From: Chitinophagaceae bacterium UBA4857
GTDB taxonomy: Bacteria > Bacteroidota > Bacteroidia > Chitinophagales > Chitinophagaceae
DNA length: 64,000 nucleotides
Direction of reading: 5' to 3'
NCBI GenBank assembly: GCA_002399735.1
Contig: DHEF01000049.1
Coordinates: 163 to 64,162, forward strand
The position numbers and the translations under genes are program-made. The notes under the pieces were generated by a model, which saw nothing but the letters and a program-made list of their open reading frames with translations, ran no database searches and was not told the origin of the DNA. Positions 48,959 through 57,959 of the stretch are shown here, in pieces; positions within the stretch are counted from its first letter, which is position 1; the number at the start of each line of letters is the position of its first letter.

Positions 48959-51193
48959 CTAAAATGGTATTCCCAAATTAATATAAGTTTGCACCTGTCG
49001 GGTTTGGTCGCAATACATAACACTCAAATCCAACGGTCCTAAAGCAAAATTATAGGAGAAGGTAAGGGCATAACCGGAATAAAAATCCTGATAGTTAAAA
49101 AAGTAACTGCGGCTTACAAAATTATTAAACAACACATTGGCACGGCCTGTTATATAAGCACCCGGAAAAATGCCGGTGCGTAATCCAATTTGAGTTGCTA
49201 ATAACGAAGGAGAATAAATACTGCCTTCCTGCAAGCCGGCAAAGGTTATCTGGTTACGAAAAATTTTACTCATACCACCCACAATAAACTCGTTCATAAT
49301 ATTACGGTGGTAATTAAAATTTATACCGCCTTGTGCGGATGCAAACATTGTTACCCGCGGCGATAAGGGTACATAACCTTCAGCATTTAAGGAAGTACGC
49401 AGATAAGGGTGTTCATCAATACGTGTAGAATCGGGGTTCGTGGGCTCTACACCATTGTAAAATATTTTAAAATTAGCCGTTTGTCCGCCAACCCTTCCCG
49501 CTTCCAGATCCATTTTCCAACCACGGCGTGGAAAGTTTACCCGATCTAAACTATTGTGGCGCAGGTAAACAAAGTATGTTGAGAAGGTATTGCCACCACG
49601 AAAATCTACATTGGAAGTAATACGTGGTGTGTAACGCAACCATTCCCAACGATGCCCTGCTCCGAAGGTGAGATTGGTATTGGGTGAGTAATGTATTTTT
49701 TCTGCTACTTCAAAAATATTTTGTTTAAAAATGCCGGTTTGTTTGTTTTGTATTTGTTCATAGGTCATTATATCAAACCGGTCCAATTGTGTTTTAACGG
49801 TAAAGCCAAACTTTTTCGATCGGCCAACGTATTGCAGGTGTTCGCCTTTTACACGGAAAGTTTCGCCCAGATTAATGCTGGCCATACTGCGTGAGTTAGA
49901 AAATATTTTATTACGGGTGGTAATATTGGCAATTAGTCCGATACCCGTAAAGCGATTATAGTGCAGGCTGGCTTTTAAAAAAGTAAGTGGTTGTTCGGTT
50001 ACATCAAAAATTATTTTGTAAGTACCGTCGGGTAAAGGGTGTAACTGGTAATTAATCCTACTGTAATAACGACTGCCATACGCTTTACGCACCATCAGGG
50101 CTAATTTGTGAGACGTATAAGCGTGATGCAGCTTAAAATTCATGGTGTTTAAAAAATAGGCTGGAGTGGTATTATGAAAACCATTTAACTCAACTGCGGA
50201 AACGGTTACATCATTTTGTACGGGTAAACGGGTGGTTACTGTTTCGGGCACGCCATAAATGGCGTTTAACGAGTCGGCAAGGGCTTTAAATTTTGGATAT
50301 AACAATTCGCCTCTTTTAATACCTTCTTCCAGAATATTTTTGGCACTGCCAAAACTACCCATGGTATAGTTTTCAAGGTCAAATGGAATGTATATATCGC
50401 AAAGCGGTACTTCTTTTTTATTATCCTCGGCTTCGCGGAAAAAGGCAATCTGCATCAACAACTGCAAAGCGTTGGTTACTTTTTTGGGTGGTAATAGACC
50501 ACCGGCTACGGTGCTGCCAATAATAAAATCGGCCCCCATATCTTTTAAATCGCTGGCCGGAAAATTGCGGCTGATGCCACCATCGACCAATCTTTTATTA
50601 TCGTAATCAACGGCGGTAAAAACAGAGGGTATGGCCATACTTGCTCTAACTGCGGTTATAATATCACCTTCTTTTAACACGACAGCTTCGCCATTGCCTA
50701 CATCCGTAGCAATGCAACGAAAGGGGATGCTGAATTTAGAAAAATCTTTTATGTTGGTGACAGGGTGGTACAATTCGGCCAGTTTTAACCAGAGTTCCTG
50801 TGCTTCTAAAAAACCGGTAGATATTTTAAAACTGTTATTTACCCAAGGAAGTTCAATATCATATTTATTGTATTCATCCTTTTCTTCCATGTACAGGTTT
50901 CGTAATGAAGCCTGGTTACTTAAGAGCAGATCCCAATCTACTTTTTCGCATATTTTCTGAATACTGTCACCGCTGTAACCTACAGCGTATAAGCTACCCA
51001 GCACCGCACCCATGCTGGTGCCGGTAACATAATCAATTTTTAGCCCTGCGGAATCTATCGCTTTTAAAATACCAATATGGGCCAGTCCTTTTGCGCCACC
51101 GCCACTAAGGGTTAAGCCAATTGTTGGTCTTTTTTGCGACCATGCCAACTGAGATATAAAACAAAGTAGCAGTAATATCCAGGTACGACGCAT
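48959..51193 (-). CDS. Patatin-like phospholipase with Omp85-type barrel
   Basis: A 744-aa exported protein. Signal peptide 1-19 (LLLLCFISQLAWSQ). Patatin domain about 22-330: GLTLSGGGAKGLAHIGIL (oxyanion), nucleophile GTSMGAVLGS, and the Asp in LVDGGISRNFP. A POTRA-like region about 345-430 precedes a barrel of about 310 residues of the Omp85/surface-antigen type ending in phenylalanine (INLGIPF). It therefore resembles the single-polypeptide patatin-barrel exporters (PlpD-like, type Vd). It is probably a surface phospholipase. Confidence 0.92.
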   Translation of the reverse strand: MRRTWILLLLCFISQLAWSQKRPTIGLTLSGGGAKGLAHIGILKAIDSAGLKIDYVTGTSMGAVLGSLYAVGYSGDSIQKICEKVDWDLLLSNQASLRNLYMEEKDEYNKYDIELPWVNNSFKISTGFLEAQELWLKLAELYHPVTNIKDFSKFSIPFRCIATDVGNGEAVVLKEGDIITAVRASMAIPSVFTAVDYDNKRLVDGGISRNFPASDLKDMGADFIIGSTVAGGLLPPKKVTNALQLLMQIAFFREAEDNKKEVPLCDIYIPFDLENYTMGSFGSAKNILEEGIKRGELLYPKFKALADSLNAIYGVPETVTTRLPVQNDVTVSAVELNGFHNTTPAYFLNTMNFKLHHAYTSHKLALMVRKAYGSRYYSRINYQLHPLPDGTYKIIFDVTEQPLTFLKASLHYNRFTGIGLIANITTRNKIFSNSRSMASINLGETFRVKGEHLQYVGRSKKFGFTVKTQLDRFDIMTYEQIQNKQTGIFKQNIFEVAEKIHYSPNTNLTFGAGHRWEWLRYTPRITSNVDFRGGNTFSTYFVYLRHNSLDRVNFPRRGWKMDLEAGRVGGQTANFKIFYNGVEPTNPDSTRIDEHPYLRTSLNAEGYVPLSPRVTMFASAQGGINFNYHRNIMNEFIVGGMSKIFRNQITFAGLQEGSIYSPSLLATQIGLRTGIFPGAYITGRANVLFNNFVSRSYFFNYQDFYSGYALTFSYNFALGPLDLSVMYCDQTRQVQTYINLGIPF

Positions 51194-51320
51194 ATTTACG
51201 GTTTAAATCCTTTCCTAAATGTAGCCGGTAGCTTTATCGGATTAGGTAACAATAAAGCTATTCATTTACACTGTTATTTACAACTATTGAGGTGATAAAA
51301 GGTTCATGCAAAACAGAAAT

Positions 51321-51356
51321 AAAAAAGGCTGTCAAATAATGATGACAGCCTTTTTT
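51321..51356. terminator. Terminator after the SH3 gene
   Basis: AAAAAAGGCTGTCA-AATAATGA-TGACAGCCTTTTTT: perfect stem with A and T runs, 21 bases after the SH3 gene stop; bidirectional in form. Confidence 0.92.
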
Positions 51357-51376
51357 AGATTATTGTTGCAGGTATA

Positions 51377-51796
51377 TTATTGTACCGGCTCTAAATATTG
51401 CGCATAAGAGTAACCTTCTTCGCCATCATCGGTGCGTACAAGCCACCATTGGTCATTACTTTTGTTAACCAGAGTAATCACTTCGCCATGTGCAGCTTTG
51501 CCAACAATAGGTTGGTCGGTACCGGGGCCTTTACGTATGTTAAGGTTACTTGATTCGGTAACTACTTTTACTTTAGTACCTTCTACCGCTACGGCATTAA
51601 CGTTTAAAATTAAATCGTTGCTGCTGTAGTTAGGATCAAGTCTTTCGTAAACGCTCCATAATTGATCTTTTACTGCTCCGCTTGGTGCATCGCCATCAAT
51701 ATAAAGAACGCCGTCTTGTTCTCTTACCTGTAAGTTGCTAATGCCTGAAGCATTGGCAACATCAATTAACTCCTGATATTTAGCTTGTAGTGCCAT
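51377..51796 (-). CDS. BON-like plus SH3 domain protein
   Basis: A 139-aa protein. The N-terminal ~60 residues (YQELIDVANASGISNLQVREQDGVLYIDGDAPSGAVKDQLWSVYERLDP) look like a BON-type domain, and the C-terminal ~65 are a bacterial SH3 (SNLNIRKGPGTDQPIVGKAAHGEVITLVNKSNDQWWLVRTDDGEEGYSYAQYLEP). There is no signal peptide. It lies 19 bases after the BON lipoprotein stop, so the two form an operon likely acting at the envelope. Confidence 0.82.
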   Translation of the reverse strand: MALQAKYQELIDVANASGISNLQVREQDGVLYIDGDAPSGAVKDQLWSVYERLDPNYSSNDLILNVNAVAVEGTKVKVVTESSNLNIRKGPGTDQPIVGKAAHGEVITLVNKSNDQWWLVRTDDGEEGYSYAQYLEPVQ

Positions 51797-51815
51797 TTTA
51801 ATTAAATGTTTGGTG

Positions 51816-52301
51816 TTATTTAATAGTTACGTTGTTTACTATGCTTTTTGGTTTAAGAGCACTTACTTTTTGTTGTACAGTTCTTTTTTCATCGTTGTTT
51901 TTAACTGTACCTGTTAAAGTCACTACGCCGCTTGCTACTGTAGCAGTAACATTTGCATGGTCTTTTAAAGCATCTTTAATGGTAGCTGTTAATGTATCAT
52001 CAGGGTTAATAACCGGTGGTGGAGGGGGTGGCGTTACAGTAGTATTGTTAACTACATCTTTAACACCTTTAATGTCTTTTAATGCAGCTACTAAGCCTGT
52101 ACGTGCAGCTTCATCTTTTACTTCGCCGGTAATAGTGGCAACACCATCTTTTACGTCAACGGCTAATGCGTTGTAATCAGGATTGGCTGTTAGTGCAGTT
52201 TGTACAGCAGCTTTAACATCTTCGTCTTTGGGTTTGCTTTTGCAGGAAGTGAAGGAAATAGCAAAAACAGCAATGGCTACTATGGCCAAAAGTTTTTTCA
52301 T
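51816..52301 (-). CDS. BON-domain lipoprotein
   Basis: A 161-aa lipoprotein: lipobox ISFTSC with Cys at residue 20. Two BON domains are separated by a poly-proline hinge (TPPPPPPVINP): first about 28-90 (VKAAVQTALTANPDYNALAVDVKDGVATITGEVKDEAARTGLVAAL), second about 100-160. BON domains are thought to bind phospholipid membranes and maintain outer-membrane integrity. First gene of a two-gene operon with the SH3 protein. Confidence 0.92.
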   Translation of the reverse strand: MKKLLAIVAIAVFAISFTSCKSKPKDEDVKAAVQTALTANPDYNALAVDVKDGVATITGEVKDEAARTGLVAALKDIKGVKDVVNNTTVTPPPPPPVINPDDTLTATIKDALKDHANVTATVASGVVTLTGTVKNNDEKRTVQQKVSALKPKSIVNNVTIK

Positions 52302-52473
52302 TTTTTTTAATTTAGGTTAACGAAATAAAATTAGACAGCTAAGTTAAGTTCATTACATGATAAATAACAAATAATACTTATAAACAAATTATGAACTATG
52401 GCGGGGTTTTTGCCTTTAATAGAGTTTCTTAATATGAGTTACAGCTCCATCACTGACTAAACGTATTGCTAAA

Positions 52474-52610
52474 TACTGAATAGTATTACCGTAGCACCAC
52501 CGATTAAATTGCGGTGCACCTTGCAAAATGGTGAGTAGTGTTACAGGAGCACAAGAGTGCGACGCAACAAAAGTTGATTAGCATTACTACTGCTGACTTA
52601 CAAAAAAATC
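52474..52610 (+). repeat. Family A intergenic repeat, copy A11
   Basis: AAATACTGAATAGTATTACC, GTAGCACCACC, ATTAAATTGCGGTGC (hairpin arms GCACC and GGTGC), CTTGCAAAATGGTGAGTAG, GTTACAGGAGCACAAGAG, TGCGACGCAACAAAAG, ACTACTGCTGACTTACAAAA. Homologous in order to A6, with a different stem sequence. The tail faces the stop of the ABC transporter gene. Confidence 0.88.
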
Positions 52611-52680
52611 TAAATAAGTAATTGGTAATTTGCCTACTCGAGGATAGCTTAAAATTTATAAGAAGATATAAGAGGCCGGA

Positions 52681-53472
52681 TTATGGGTTAGTTTTATTAC
52701 GCTTATTATTTTCATCTAACATGCGCATTTCTTTGGCATCTTTTAAAAACTCCGATGCAAAAATAAAGTCATTCAACAACTTATTATCGCTGAAAATGAT
52801 TTCTTTGTTACTGCCGGTCCATTCTTTAAAACCTTTGTGCATGTACAGAATATTATCTCCAATTTCCATTACGCTGTTCATGTCATGCGTATTTATAACC
52901 GTTGTAATATCATATTCTCTGGTTATTTCCTGAATCAGTTTATCAATAACTAAGGACGTAAGCGGATCAAGCCCTGAGTTGGGTTCATCGCAAAAAAGAT
53001 ATTTAGGGTTTAGCACAATGGCTCTTGCCAATGCCACCCTTTTTTTCATACCACCGCTTAGTTCCGATGGAAATTTTTTATTTGCGTCTACCAGGTTTAC
53101 ACGTGCCAGCACTTCGTTTACACGTTTCATTTTCTGGGCATATTTATCTTTGGTAAACATGTCTAACGGAAACATAACATTCTGTTCCACCGTTTGGCTG
53201 TCAAACAAAGCCGAACCCTGAAAAAGCATACCGATTTCCTTACGTATTTCGGTTTTTTCTTCCAGTGTCATGGTTGTAAAATTCTGGCCTGAGTATAAAA
53301 TCTCCCCACTATCCGGCTCGAACAAACCAACCATACATTTCATTAAAACGGTTTTACCGCTACCGCTGGCACCAATAATAAGGTTACACTGCCCTGTATT
53401 CATGGTAGCAGTAACACCCTGTATTACGGGTTTGTCGCCAAACTTTTTTTGTATGTCAATTAGTTCAATCAT
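52681..53472 (-). CDS. mlaF: ABC transporter ATPase, MlaF-like
   Basis: A 263-aa ATP-binding subunit. Walker A GASGSGKT near residue 34, Q-loop GMLFQGSALFDS, signature LSGGMKKRVALARA, Walker B KYLFCDEPNSGLDP, switch His NTHDMNS. MlaF-type ATPases drive glycerophospholipid transport between the membranes for outer-membrane asymmetry. It follows the MlaE permease by 11 bases. An MCE-domain (MlaD) gene is not adjacent in the window. Confidence 0.92.
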   Translation of the reverse strand: MIELIDIQKKFGDKPVIQGVTATMNTGQCNLIIGASGSGKTVLMKCMVGLFEPDSGEILYSGQNFTTMTLEEKTEIRKEIGMLFQGSALFDSQTVEQNVMFPLDMFTKDKYAQKMKRVNEVLARVNLVDANKKFPSELSGGMKKRVALARAIVLNPKYLFCDEPNSGLDPLTSLVIDKLIQEITREYDITTVINTHDMNSVMEIGDNILYMHKGFKEWTGSNKEIIFSDNKLLNDFIFASEFLKDAKEMRMLDENNKRNKTNP

Positions 53473-53483
53473 TTATTTATACA

Positions 53484-54221
53484 TTACAATAACAAGGCCG
53501 ATAGAATATAATCTGCAAACAATAATAAAATACAACTCACCACCACGGCTTTGGTACTTGCCTGTCCAATTTCCAATGCACCACCTTGTACATAATAACC
53601 AAAGTAAGCAGGCACACTGCAACTTATAAATGCAAATACAAAACTTTTTAGCAGTGCAAAGAAGACATTAAAAGGGTTGAAGCCATCCATTAATCCCATA
53701 TCGTACACTTCGCCCGATAAAATGTTTGCAGCAATACCGGCAACCCGGCCACCCCAAATACCCAGTGTCATGGCAATTACAATCAGCAAGGGTATCATCA
53801 AAATACCGGCTACAATTTTTGGGGCAATTAAATAGGCCTTGGTATTAATGCCCATTATTTCAAGCGCATCAATTTGTTCGCTAACCCGCATATTACCCAA
53901 CTCACTGGCAATTTTACTGCCAATAACACCGGCTAGTACAATACAGGTAAGGGTAGGGGCAAACTCCAGAATAACCGTATCACGCACAATTTGTGCAATG
54001 ATGGTTTTGGGTAAAAGCGGACTTACTAATTGGTAAGCTGTCTGAATGGTAGATACGGCACCAATGAATGTAGAAATAATAGCTACAATCCCTAGTGATC
54101 CGATGCCAATATCAGAACATTGCTTCATAAATTCTTTCCAATACATTTTGCCGTTTTCCGGTTTGGAAAACATGCCTTTCAGCATCAGAAAAAAACGTCC
54201 TATGTGGTTAATTAAATTCAA
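53484..54221 (-). CDS. mlaE: MlaE-type permease
   Basis: A 245-aa permease with about five to six hydrophobic segments. Family blocks are IISTFIGAVSTIQTAYQL, IVRDTVILEFAPTLTCIVLAGVIGSKIASELGNMRVSEQIDALEIMG and the C-terminal SCSVPAYFGYYVQGGALEIGQASTKAVV. It forms the membrane part of the phospholipid transporter with the ATPase behind it. The N-terminus starts with a short amphipathic stretch. Confidence 0.92.
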   Translation of the reverse strand: MNLINHIGRFFLMLKGMFSKPENGKMYWKEFMKQCSDIGIGSLGIVAIISTFIGAVSTIQTAYQLVSPLLPKTIIAQIVRDTVILEFAPTLTCIVLAGVIGSKIASELGNMRVSEQIDALEIMGINTKAYLIAPKIVAGILMIPLLIVIAMTLGIWGGRVAGIAANILSGEVYDMGLMDGFNPFNVFFALLKSFVFAFISCSVPAYFGYYVQGGALEIGQASTKAVVVSCILLLFADYILSALLL

Positions 54222-54280
54222 AAAAATAATTTATGGGTAAAAATACGGATTAACTAACAATGCTAAAGATTGTATTAAAA

Positions 54281-54313
54281 AATAAAGCCCGTATAATCAG
54301 GGCTTTATTTTTT
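54281..54313. terminator. Terminator between maeB and mlaE
   Basis: AATAAAGCCC-GTATAATCA-GGGCTTTATT with T and A runs, 60 bases upstream of mlaE; on the minus strand it would stop readthrough from maeB. Confidence 0.85.
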
Positions 54314-54402
54314 ATGTAATCAACTGTATTACTACTATCATCGTTCCTTGCGTCGCACACTTCAACTGCAGTAATTCTATTGGACACTATGTAAGTTTCC
54401 TA
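54309..54402 (-). repeat. Family A intergenic repeat, copy A12
   Basis: On the minus strand: CTTACATAGTGTCCAATAG, AATTACTGCAGTTGAAGTG, TGCGACGCAAGGAACGATG, ATAGTAGTAATACAGTTG, ATTACATAAAAAATAAAG. Its tail is fused to the terminator at 54281. Unlike most copies, the element is in sense orientation to the gene that precedes it. Confidence 0.88.
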
Positions 54403-54418
54403 CTTTATTAGAAACCCT

Positions 54419-54475
54419 CATTTCCAAATTTCCAAATTTTCAAATCATCAAATTACCAAATTAATAAATTGCTCA
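54419..54475. repeat. Degenerate short-unit repeat downstream of maeB
   Basis: TTTCCAAATTTCC, AAATTTTCAAATC, ATCAAATTACC, AAATTAATAAATTG: drifting 7-8 base units of the same kind as the cassette arms, placed at the maeB stop. Confidence 0.6.
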
Positions 54476-54479
54476 GCTA

Positions 54480-56828
54480 TTATAAATCCTTACTCACTTT
54501 CTTAAACTTCTTCCACCATTTGGATTTTTTTACTTCCTCCTGTGTGGTGCTCGATTTACATTTTATCTGTGCATCAGTAACCGCAATAAGGGCCATATTA
54601 ACTATGTTATGCACCGAGCTGCCTAATTGCAATACGTGTACCGGCTTTTTAAGTCCTAACAAAATCGGGCCAATCGCATCAGAATCGCCAATTTCTTTTA
54701 AAATATTATAGGCAATGTTACCCGATGCCAGGTTGGGGAATATAAGCGTATTCACATCTTTATCCGCCAATTCACTAAATGGATAGTTCTCTTTCAGTAA
54801 ATCGTTGTTAAAGGCCACATTCGCCTGCATTTCACCATCTACAATCAGTGAAGGCATTTTGTCCTTAACAATTTTGCGGGCTTTTGCTACCAACGAGGCT
54901 TCCGGTGAATTACTGCTTCCAAAGTTTGAATAGCTCAACATAGCTATGCGAGGCACTATATTAAATAGTTTTACTTCTTTAGCAGCCAGTAAAACTATTT
55001 CTGCTAATTCTTCGGCAGTTGGGTTAAAGTTTACGGTAGTATCCGCTAAAAACAACGGGCCTTTTTTGGTCATCATCAGGTACATACCGGCAATACGGTT
55101 AACACCATCTTCGGTACCAATTGTTTGTAAAGCAGGTCTGATGGTGTCAGGATAGTTTTTGGTTAAGCCGGAAATCATACAATCTGCGTCGCCAAATTCC
55201 ACCATCATGCAACCAAAATAGTTGCGGTCTTTCATTATCTTTTTAGACTCGTAAGCATTAAATCCTCTGCGACTGCGTTTTTTAAAAAATACTTCACCGT
55301 ATTGGTTTCTTTTTTCTTCCATTTCATCGCTACGCGGATCAAAAATGGGCATATCAGAAACATCAATATTGTTAGCTTCAGCTATTTTTTTAATTTTTGA
55401 TTCTTCACCTAACAAAATAGGGTAGCCAATACCTTCATGAAAAACAATTTGAGCTGCTTTTAATATTTTAAGGTTATCAGCTTCGGCAAATACAATACGT
55501 TTAGGATCTCTTCTGGCACGGTTACCTAACACACGTAATACCTGGTTGTCAATACCCAAACGTTGGTTAAGGCTATTGGCATAAGCTTCCCAATCAGTAA
55601 TAGGAAATTTTGCTACTCCGGATTCCATGGCTGCTTTTGCTACCGCCGGAGCTACAGTTGATAACAAACGTGGGTCAAGTGGTTTTGGAATAATATAGTT
55701 AGGGCCAAACGTAATTGTTTTTTCGTTGTACGCAAGGTTAACCATATCTGGTACCGGCGTTTTAGTTAACTCGGCAAGTGCTCTAACAGCAGCCAGTTTC
55801 ATGGCTTCGTTAATTTCTTTGGCTCTTACATCCAACGCACCTCTGAAAATATACGGGAACCCTAAAACGTTATTCACCTGGTTAGGATAATCACTACGGC
55901 CGGTGGCCATAATTACATCCTTACGTACCGATGTGGCATCTTCCCAGCTTATTTCCGGATCGGGGTTGGCCATAGCAAATACAATAGGGTTTTTAGCCAT
56001 TGATTTTACCATGGGTTTAGTAACCGTATTACCGGCACTCAAACCAACAAATACGTCGGCATCTTTCATCGCATCTTCTAAAGTACATTCGCCTTTAGCT
56101 GTTGCAAATGGTTTTTTAAAATCATCCAGATCTGTACGTCCCTGATGCAATGCACCTGTACGGTCAAACATGGTAAAATTTTCAGGCTTGGCACCAAGCG
56201 ATACATATAATAACACACAGGCCATAGCTGCTGCACCTGCACCGTTTACAACAATCTTTACTTTGTCAATTTTTTTCTTTTGTAATTCCAATGCATTTAA
56301 CAAAGCAGCAGCACTAATAATAGCTGTACCGTGCTGGTCGTCGTGCATTACCGGAATATCCATTCTTTTTCTTAACTCCTGTTCAATATAAAAACACTCA
56401 GGTGCTTTAATATCTTCTAAGTTTATGCCCCCAAAAGTGGGCTCTAAAGCTTTTACAATTTGTACAAATTTCTCAGGATCAGTTTCTGCAATTTCAATAT
56501 CAAACACATCAATATCAGCGAAAATTTTGAAGAGTACTCCCTTGCCTTCCATAACAGGTTTGCCTGCTTCGGGGCCAATATTACCCAAACCTAAAACGGC
56601 AGTACCATTACTAATTACAGCTACCAGGTTTCCTTTGGCTGTGTATTTATAAACATCTTCTACATTAGCTGCTATTTCTTTACAAGGCTCTGCAACACCC
56701 GGAGAGTAAGCCAGTGATAGGTCACGTTGGGTTTTTGCTTCTTTTGTGGGTATTACTTCAATTTTTCCCGGACGGCCTTTCGAATGATATTCCAAGGCTT
56801 GTTGCTTGCGTAATTCCTGTTTTGTCAT
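54480..56828 (-). CDS. maeB: NADP-dependent malic enzyme with phosphotransacetylase-like domain
   Basis: A 782-aa enzyme: malic enzyme part 1-420 (LSLAYSPGVAEPCKEIAANV, VMHDDQHGTAIISAAALLNAL with the catalytic His/Asp region, IVVNGAGAAAMACVLLYVSLGA for cofactor) and a C-terminal phosphotransacetylase-like part about 430-770 (RKRRIVFAEADNLKILKAAQI, MVEFGDADCMISGLTKNYPDTIRPAL) as in MaeB proteins. It converts malate to pyruvate with NADPH formation. It is monocistronic. Confidence 0.95.
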   Translation of the reverse strand: MTKQELRKQQALEYHSKGRPGKIEVIPTKEAKTQRDLSLAYSPGVAEPCKEIAANVEDVYKYTAKGNLVAVISNGTAVLGLGNIGPEAGKPVMEGKGVLFKIFADIDVFDIEIAETDPEKFVQIVKALEPTFGGINLEDIKAPECFYIEQELRKRMDIPVMHDDQHGTAIISAAALLNALELQKKKIDKVKIVVNGAGAAAMACVLLYVSLGAKPENFTMFDRTGALHQGRTDLDDFKKPFATAKGECTLEDAMKDADVFVGLSAGNTVTKPMVKSMAKNPIVFAMANPDPEISWEDATSVRKDVIMATGRSDYPNQVNNVLGFPYIFRGALDVRAKEINEAMKLAAVRALAELTKTPVPDMVNLAYNEKTITFGPNYIIPKPLDPRLLSTVAPAVAKAAMESGVAKFPITDWEAYANSLNQRLGIDNQVLRVLGNRARRDPKRIVFAEADNLKILKAAQIVFHEGIGYPILLGEESKIKKIAEANNIDVSDMPIFDPRSDEMEEKRNQYGEVFFKKRSRRGFNAYESKKIMKDRNYFGCMMVEFGDADCMISGLTKNYPDTIRPALQTIGTEDGVNRIAGMYLMMTKKGPLFLADTTVNFNPTAEELAEIVLLAAKEVKLFNIVPRIAMLSYSNFGSSNSPEASLVAKARKIVKDKMPSLIVDGEMQANVAFNNDLLKENYPFSELADKDVNTLIFPNLASGNIAYNILKEIGDSDAIGPILLGLKKPVHVLQLGSSVHNIVNMALIAVTDAQIKCKSSTTQEEVKKSKWWKKFKKVSKDL

Positions 56829-57093
56829 ATATGTTTTTTAAATAAAAGCCCGTTTAAAATGTGGTACAAATAAACAGGGTTTATATCCCAATTCCTATAT
56901 TTTTTTTAACGAATGTATATCCGTTTTTAGCAGGAACGGGGGTGCAAGGTAAAGAAGAAATTTAATATGACTGCAAATAAGCATTTCTAATCGGTTTTGC
57001 TCCCAATAACTACTTGTTCCTATTCTTAAGTGCTGATTACCAAATAGTCACGATTTAGTAATAAAAAGTATTTATGGTTTTTTGTATGTTTAC
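56829..57093. other. Intergenic region upstream of maeB and the third regulator
   Basis: About 265 bases with no gene. The minus strand has TTTATTTG (near-match to TAnnTTTG) about 40 bases before the maeB ATG. Otherwise nothing recognised. Confidence 0.4.
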
Positions 57094-57119
57094 ATATTGT
57101 TATCCTTTAATAACAATAT
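57094..57119. promoter_or_regulatory. Perfect dyad upstream of the third Crp/Fnr gene
   Basis: ATATTGTTAT-CCTTTA-ATAACAATAT, a perfect 10-bp inverted repeat with a 6-bp spacer, about 90 bases before the ATG at 57210. It contains TTG...CAA but with wider spacing than an FNR box. It may be an operator or an RNA hairpin. Confidence 0.45.
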
Positions 57120-57209
57120 TGGACGGACTTTTTTTTATTGCAAACCACCAACAATTTTTAAAGGTTAAGGCATTACTTATTCTGGTTGCATAATTGTTTG
57201 TTATTACTT

Positions 57210-57830
57210 ATGATTAAAAGAGAGAAAAGAAACCTCCCTGCCGAACAGGGTGCTCAGGCATTAGTAGATTTTATGCTTTCGCTTTATCCCATTAGTAAAG
57301 AGCTACAGGACTATTTACGTGAGAATGCGTATTTTTTAAAGATTAAGAAAAATAAGATTATTTTAAAGTCGGGTGATATATGCAGCAATTATTACTTTTT
57401 GCTAAAAGGTATTATGCGGGCATACATTGAGTACGATGGTAAGGAAGTAACCATTTGGATTAATCCTGAAAATGAAATCATTACCTCCGTTAAAAGTATG
57501 AAAGCGCAGGTGCCGGTGGTGGAGAGTATTCAGGCATTGGAGGATTGTGAAGTAATGGTGATGAGTTATGATACGGTGCGCTATATGTATGAGAACTTTT
57601 TAGAAATGAATGTTGTGGGCCGTATTATTTTGGAAGATTATTATTCTGACTCTGAAGAACGAAGTATTATTTCCCGCATACCCAGCGCAGAAAAAAAATA
57701 CGAACATTTTTTAAATACACGTCCGGAATTATTGAACCGTTTACCATTAAAATATGTAGCATCATATTTAGGTATTACGGAAGAAACTTTGAGCAGGTTG
57801 AGGCGGAAAAAATTAAAAGGAGATAGTTGA
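57210..57830 (+). CDS. Crp/Fnr family transcription regulator
   Basis: A 206-aa regulator: sensor barrel about 45-135 (LKSGDICSNYYFLLKGIMRAYIEYDGKEVTIWINPENEIITSVKS) and a C-terminal winged helix with LPLKYVASYLGITEETLSRLRRKK, recognition helix EETLSR as in FNR-type proteins. There is no Fe-S cluster Cys pattern. The ATG at 57210 was chosen over a TTG at 57186. It is not in an operon; a long dyad lies upstream. Confidence 0.88.
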   Translation: MIKREKRNLPAEQGAQALVDFMLSLYPISKELQDYLRENAYFLKIKKNKIILKSGDICSNYYFLLKGIMRAYIEYDGKEVTIWINPENEIITSVKSMKAQVPVVESIQALEDCEVMVMSYDTVRYMYENFLEMNVVGRIILEDYYSDSEERSIISRIPSAEKKYEHFLNTRPELLNRLPLKYVASYLGITEETLSRLRRKKLKGDS

Positions 57831-57831
57831 G

Positions 57832-57945
57832 GGAGAAGTTGATAGTTAATGGTTAATAGAGTGAATAGTGAGTGTGAGTAGTGAATTGCGAATTTTGTCA
57901 ATTGTCACTTGTCCATTGTCAATTCCTTCTTTCGGACTTTTCTCT
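57832..57945. repeat. Degenerate short-unit repeat after the regulator gene
   Basis: AAGTTGATAGTTAATGG, TTAATAGAGTGAATAGTG, GAATTGCGAATTTTGTC, AATTGTCACTTGTCC and ATTGTCAATTCC in succession: the unit drifts around 7-8 bases (GTTAATA, GTGAATA, TTGTCAA), very like one arm of cassette 2. Confidence 0.55.
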
Positions 57946-57959
57946 GATGATTAGTGATA

